Origin: Oscillospiraceae bacterium
GTDB lineage: Bacteria; Bacillota; Clostridia; Oscillospirales; Acutalibacteraceae
DNA length: 7,816 bases
NCBI GenBank assembly: GCA_031262125.1
Contig: JAISII010000014.1
Span: 1-7,816, forward strand
Direction: 5' to 3'
Shown in pieces: positions 5,134 through 7,816 of this stretch. The notes beneath the pieces were generated by a model. It was not told where the DNA came from. It did no database searches and saw nothing but the letters and a program-made list of their open reading frames with translations. Position numbers and translations under genes: made by a program. Numbering within the stretch: the first letter of the stretch is position 1; each line of letters opens with the position of its first letter.

Positions 5134-5141
5134 ATTTTAAA

Positions 5142-7457
5142 ATGCAAGTAGCATCAAAAGTAAAAAAACGACGCAGGCAAAAAGCAGAGGTTTTTGCAGC
5201 AAGCAAAGAATTTATAACCCAGCTTTGCTTTTTTTTGGGCGGAGCTGTTATAGCCGGAGGGGCACAGTTTGGGCAGCTGCGACCGTTTGGTGCGGCGTTT
5301 GCAGCAGCGGCACCGTTTAGGTATTTGTTCTCGGCGTCTGCCGGGGCGGTAATGGGTTACATAATTTCGGACCCCGGCAACAGCTTCCGCTATATTACAA
5401 TTTTGATTGCGATGGCGGCAATACGCTGGCTTTTTAACGATATTAAGCGGATAAGCAACAGCGGGTTTTTTATACCTGTTGCGGTTTTTTTGCCTGTGGC
5501 GGCAACAGGGGTTGCGTTGTTATTTTCAAGCGGCAGCGAGCTTACGGACTTAGGCTTTTGCCTTACCGAAGCTTTTGCAGCGGCAGGGGCGGCATACTTT
5601 TTTGTGCAAACAATAGATTTGTTTTTAAGCAACCGCACCTTAACATCGTTTAACCAGCAAGAAATTGCAAGCATTGTTTTTGCAGGGTGCATTGCATTGC
5701 TGAGCCTTAATATTTTTGCGTTGGGCGGCGTTGCATTGGGGCGGATTGCCGCCGGGGTGTTTGTGCTGCTTTGTGCCCGCTACGGCGGTGTTGGCGTTGG
5801 CAGCATTTGCGGCATTGCAACCGGCGTGGTTTTCAGCCTTAACTCGGCTGATATGCTGTTTTTGTGCGGTGCATATGCCTTTGGCGGAGTTATTGCAGGG
5901 GTGTTTGCACATTTGGGCAAGCTGGCATCGGCGGGTGCTTTTGCACTGTGCTGTGCCGTAATGTCGGTAATGTCGGGCGAAAATTATTTAATGGTGGCAA
6001 CCCTAATAGAAACCGCAGTTGCCTGCACCGTGTTTATGCTGTTGCCCAAAAGCTTGGGCAACGTGCTTTCGGCAGTGTTCCTTGACAAGCAGGATGCAAC
6101 AAGGGGCGAGAGCTTTAAAAATGCAGTTGTAACTCGGCTGGGGTATGCCTCAGAGGCGCTTGAAAATGTGAGCGATTGCGTAAACAATGTGTCGGACAAA
6201 CTGGAGAGAATGTATACCCCGAGTGCCGATTGGGTGTTTGACGAAACAAAGGAGCGGGTTTGCAAAACCTGCGGGTTGAGGGTTTATTGCTGGGAGAAAG
6301 AAAAAGAATCGACCGTGCAGGATTTTGCAAAGTTAAAAACGCAGCTGGAGCAGCACGGAGATATGGACTTGACGGTGGTAGAAAAGTGCTTTGAAAAAAC
6401 CTGCTGCAAGCAGAAGGAAATTGCCAACAGTATGAACGAAACCTACAGAGAATATTTAGCCTATAAGGATGCCAAACGCAGGGTTACGCAAATACGCTCG
6501 GTTGTGGCAGGGCAGTTTGCCGGGTTATCGGACATTTTAAAAGATATGGCGGCGGAGTTTGAAGCTTATTGCAAATTTGACAACGGAAGCAGCGAAAAAA
6601 TTACCGAGTACCTTAAAAATTTAGATTTTGCGGTGCTGGGCTGCAGCTGTATGGTAAATAACCAAAACCGTATGACGGTAGAAATTGAAATAGCAAACAA
6701 CCACAAGGGCAACCTTAAAAAGCCACGCTTTGCTTATGATATTTCTAAGCTTTGCGGGCGGCAATTTGTTACGCCCAATGTTAGCTATGCGGGCGATAAA
6801 ATACGAATTTTAATGTCGGAGGAGCCTGTGCTTTCGGCAGAAATAGGCACATGCCAATACACCGCATACGGCGGCGGCTTGTGCGGCGACAGTTTTACCT
6901 ATTTTGAGGACGGTGCCGGCAATTTGGTTACTATTATAAGCGACGGTATGGGCACGGGCGGCAAAGCGGCTGTGGACGGTAATATGGCGGCAAGCATTAT
7001 GAAAAAACTTATAAAATCGGGGCTGTCGTATGACTCGGCTTTGCAAATTGTAAACTCGTCGCTTATTGTAAAATCCGACGACGAAACCTCGGCAACGCTG
7101 GACGTCGGCGTTATTGATATGTTCACCGGGCAAATGAAGATGCTTAAAGCGGGTGCACCGGCAACTTACATTCGCAAAAACGGCAAGGTGCTTAAAAAAG
7201 AGCTGCCCGCCCTGCCTGTTGGCATTTTGTATGATGTTAAGTTCAGCAAGGACGAAATTGAGTTGAACGAGGATGATATTGTTGTAATGGTGTCGGACGG
7301 CGTTTTAGAGCAGGACGAGCAGTGGCTTATTAATTTGCTTAAGAGCTGGAAAGCCGAAAAGCCCGATGCACTTGCACAAAGAATTGTAGAGGAAGCAAAG
7401 CAACGCAGCGGCGAACACGAGGACGATATTACTGCTGTTGCTGTTAGGGTTAGGTAG
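5142..7457 (+). CDS. spoIIE: Stage II sporulation protein E, membrane PP2C-type phosphatase
   Basis: SpoIIE dephosphorylates the anti-anti-sigma factor SpoIIAA at the polar septum, releasing sigma-F in the forespore, and binds FtsZ. The 771-residue protein (B. subtilis about 827) has a basic N-terminus (KVKKRRRQK), a polytopic membrane domain of about ten hydrophobic spans (roughly 25-312) beginning with the typical QLRPFGAAFAAA stretch, a regulatory middle (about 313-570) and a C-terminal PP2C phosphatase domain. The middle carries the cysteine pattern CKTC...CW (C374, C377, C383) and CFEKTCC (C416, C421, C422), common in clostridial SpoIIE. Phosphatase motifs: GGGLCGDSF (D583), ISDGMGTGG (D601), ETSATLD, GAPATYI, ALPVGIL, MVSDGVLE (D719) and EDDITAVAV (D761/D762); the metal-binding acidic residues are present. 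The gene is alone, bracketed by repeat elements: B within the composite upstream and C starting 2 bp after the stop. I saw no Spo0A box (TGTCGAA) upstream. Confidence 0.97.
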   Translation: MQVASKVKKRRRQKAEVFAASKEFITQLCFFLGGAVIAGGAQFGQLRPFGAAFAAAAPFRYLFSASAGAVMGYIISDPGNSFRYITILIAMAAIRWLFNDIKRISNSGFFIPVAVFLPVAATGVALLFSSGSELTDLGFCLTEAFAAAGAAYFFVQTIDLFLSNRTLTSFNQQEIASIVFAGCIALLSLNIFALGGVALGRIAAGVFVLLCARYGGVGVGSICGIATGVVFSLNSADMLFLCGAYAFGGVIAGVFAHLGKLASAGAFALCCAVMSVMSGENYLMVATLIETAVACTVFMLLPKSLGNVLSAVFLDKQDATRGESFKNAVVTRLGYASEALENVSDCVNNVSDKLERMYTPSADWVFDETKERVCKTCGLRVYCWEKEKESTVQDFAKLKTQLEQHGDMDLTVVEKCFEKTCCKQKEIANSMNETYREYLAYKDAKRRVTQIRSVVAGQFAGLSDILKDMAAEFEAYCKFDNGSSEKITEYLKNLDFAVLGCSCMVNNQNRMTVEIEIANNHKGNLKKPRFAYDISKLCGRQFVTPNVSYAGDKIRILMSEEPVLSAEIGTCQYTAYGGGLCGDSFTYFEDGAGNLVTIISDGMGTGGKAAVDGNMAASIMKKLIKSGLSYDSALQIVNSSLIVKSDDETSATLDVGVIDMFTGQMKMLKAGAPATYIRKNGKVLKKELPALPVGILYDVKFSKDEIELNEDDIVVMVSDGVLEQDEQWLINLLKSWKAEKPDALAQRIVEEAKQRSGEHEDDITAVAVRVR

Positions 7458-7459
7458 AT

Positions 7460-7545
7460 AAACCACCCCGTCTTCGCTAAAGCGAATCCACCCCTCCCCG
7501 GAGGGGAATATTTGCACAACCAATAGATTGTTGACAAATTTAAAG
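7460..7545 (+). mobile_element. Palindromic MITE-like element, copy C (left half only)
   Basis: It begins AAACCACCCCGTC two bases after the spoIIE stop and is identical to copies A and B for the first 38 bases, then CCCCTCC-CC-GGAGGGG (7492-7507), then recognisable middle sequence (GCACA, CAATAGA, CAAA-TTAAAG) until about 7545. The right half and right terminal repeat are absent; an unrelated hairpin follows. The orientation is the same as copy B. Confidence 0.75.
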
Positions 7546-7558
7546 ACAGCCGTATTAT
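7531..7558 (+). promoter_or_regulatory. Possible upstream promoter P1 inside/after element C
   Basis: TTGACA (7531-7536), 16 bp, TATTAT (7553-7558). The -35 lies in sequence belonging to element C, where copies A and B differ, and the -10 lies in the left arm of the hairpin at 7552-7583. This would direct transcription into the right-hand gene. It is a good match but unproven, and weaker than P2. Confidence 0.4.
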
Positions 7559-7583
7559 CCCCGCCGTGAGGCAGGGATAATAC
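7552..7583. promoter_or_regulatory. Perfect 10-bp inverted repeat with inner stem; operator or leader/trailer hairpin
   Basis: GTATTATCCC (7552-7561) and GGGATAATAC (7574-7583) are perfect complements. Inside them GCC-GTGA-GGC makes a second stem with a GNRA tetraloop, separated only by one C/A mismatch. There is no T-run after it, so it is not a standard intrinsic terminator. It overlaps the -10 of P1 and ends 13 bp before the -35 of P2, a position suitable for an operator, or it could stabilise the 3' end of the spoIIE mRNA. Confidence 0.55.
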
Positions 7584-7596
7584 TAAAATCACAACA

Positions 7597-7625
7597 TTGA
7601 CAAATAAAAAAGAATATTGTATAAT
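7597..7625 (+). promoter_or_regulatory. Consensus sigma-A promoter P2 for the right-hand gene
   Basis: TTGACA (7597-7602), exactly 17 bp, TATAAT (7620-7625): a perfect consensus match with optimal spacing. Transcription would start near 7632, leaving a leader of about 88 nt before the ATG at 7720. Confidence 0.88.
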
Positions 7626-7719
7626 GTATTTGTTAAAATTTACTATTTGCATTTTTGTAAAACTAATTTATAAATAACATAAAAAATCGCAACACATAAC
7701 GAAAGGATTGATAATCTCC

Positions 7720-7816
7720 ATGCCTGACGATTCGGGCGGCTCAAGCCAAAGTAACGGTAACAATAACGGCAGCAACAAGCAGCAAAAGCAAACGCTGCTA
7801 ATGCGGCTTTTTGCAC
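7720..7816 (+). CDS. Unrecognised gene, first 32 codons (runs off right edge)
   Basis: GAAAGGA (7701-7707) lies 12 nt before the ATG at 7720, and a perfect promoter lies about 95 bp upstream, so a real gene start is likely. The visible peptide begins MPDDSGGSSQSNGNNNG and continues with Lys/Gln-rich residues into TLLMRLFA. It is a low-complexity Gly/Ser/Asn/Gln leader that then turns hydrophobic, as in membrane proteins with a cytoplasmic disordered N-terminus. In many Clostridia tilS, hpt and ftsH follow spoIIE, but nothing visible here proves any of these; I do not assign a function. Confidence 0.65.
   Translation, partial: MPDDSGGSSQSNGNNNGSNKQQKQTLLMRLFA

Noticed and set aside
5064..5141. 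26-residue N-terminal extension of spoIIE
   Set aside because: It translates the right end of the composite repeat, has no SD, and the ATG at 5142 has an ideal SD.
5390..7133. Several minus- and plus-strand reading frames inside spoIIE
   Set aside because: The SpoIIE frame is complete with all motifs; the others lack SDs and recognisable domains.
1728..7545. Repeated palindromes as a CRISPR array
   Set aside because: Copies are few, widely spaced, in mixed orientation and about 190 bp long; no spacers or cas genes.
7552..7583. Hairpin as an intrinsic terminator for spoIIE
   Set aside because: The stem is followed by TAAAATC and not a T-run, so it does not meet the usual criteria.
7166..7652. 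Minus-strand frames across the spoIIE 3' end and element C
   Set aside because: They overlap the phosphatase active-site region antisense and translate the repeat; no SD or family resemblance.

Overview
The window looks like a piece of chromosome from a low-to-moderate G+C, endospore-forming Firmicute of class Clostridia, most likely a gut Oscillospiraceae/Ruminococcaceae-type anaerobe. The evidence is a clear SpoIIE sporulation phosphatase, a PdaB-type polysaccharide deacetylase, a phenylacetate-CoA ligase next to an ACT-domain gene (an arrangement common in anaerobic Clostridia), purine-rich Shine-Dalgarno (SD) sites and near-consensus sigma-A promoters. The genus assignment is inference.

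Layout: (1) 1-1524, minus strand: a phenylacetate-CoA ligase gene followed by the first 20 codons of an ACT-domain protein that runs off the left edge. (2) 1525-2062, no protein gene: a 27-bp repeat copy directly upstream of the ligase SD, three perfect short hairpins in a row, one 252-bp palindromic element (copy A), and a duplicated remnant of the 3' end of the next gene. (3) 2063-3526, minus strand: a multi-pass membrane protein with a long disordered acidic/Pro-rich tail and a C-terminal zinc ribbon, from a near-consensus promoter. (4) 3751-4530, plus strand, divergent: the PdaB-like deacetylase with a strong intrinsic terminator. (5) 4634-5141, no protein gene: a 375-bp composite MITE-like element with 34-bp inverted ends, carrying nested inside it a 189-bp copy (B) of the palindromic element. 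(6) 5142-7457: spoIIE, whose SD lies a few bases beyond the composite element's right end. (7) 7458-7719: a truncated element copy (C) starting 2 bp after the spoIIE stop, a long perfect hairpin, and two promoter-like sites. (8) 7720-7816: the first 32 codons of an unrecognised gene with an Asn/Gly/Ser/Gln-rich N-terminus.

The protein genes fall into two themes: aromatic-acid activation at the left and sporulation (spore cortex deacetylation; activation of sigma-F in the forespore) at the centre and right. The most unusual content is non-coding. One small palindromic repeat family occurs three times in under 6 kb, with compensatory changes in a hairpin stem, nesting inside a second repeat type, and apparent involvement in the 5' and 3' boundaries of spoIIE. 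I see no CRISPR array, tRNA, rRNA, transposase or defence system here. The repeat family is the best candidate for follow-up, but similar elements may already be known from related genomes; I could not search.
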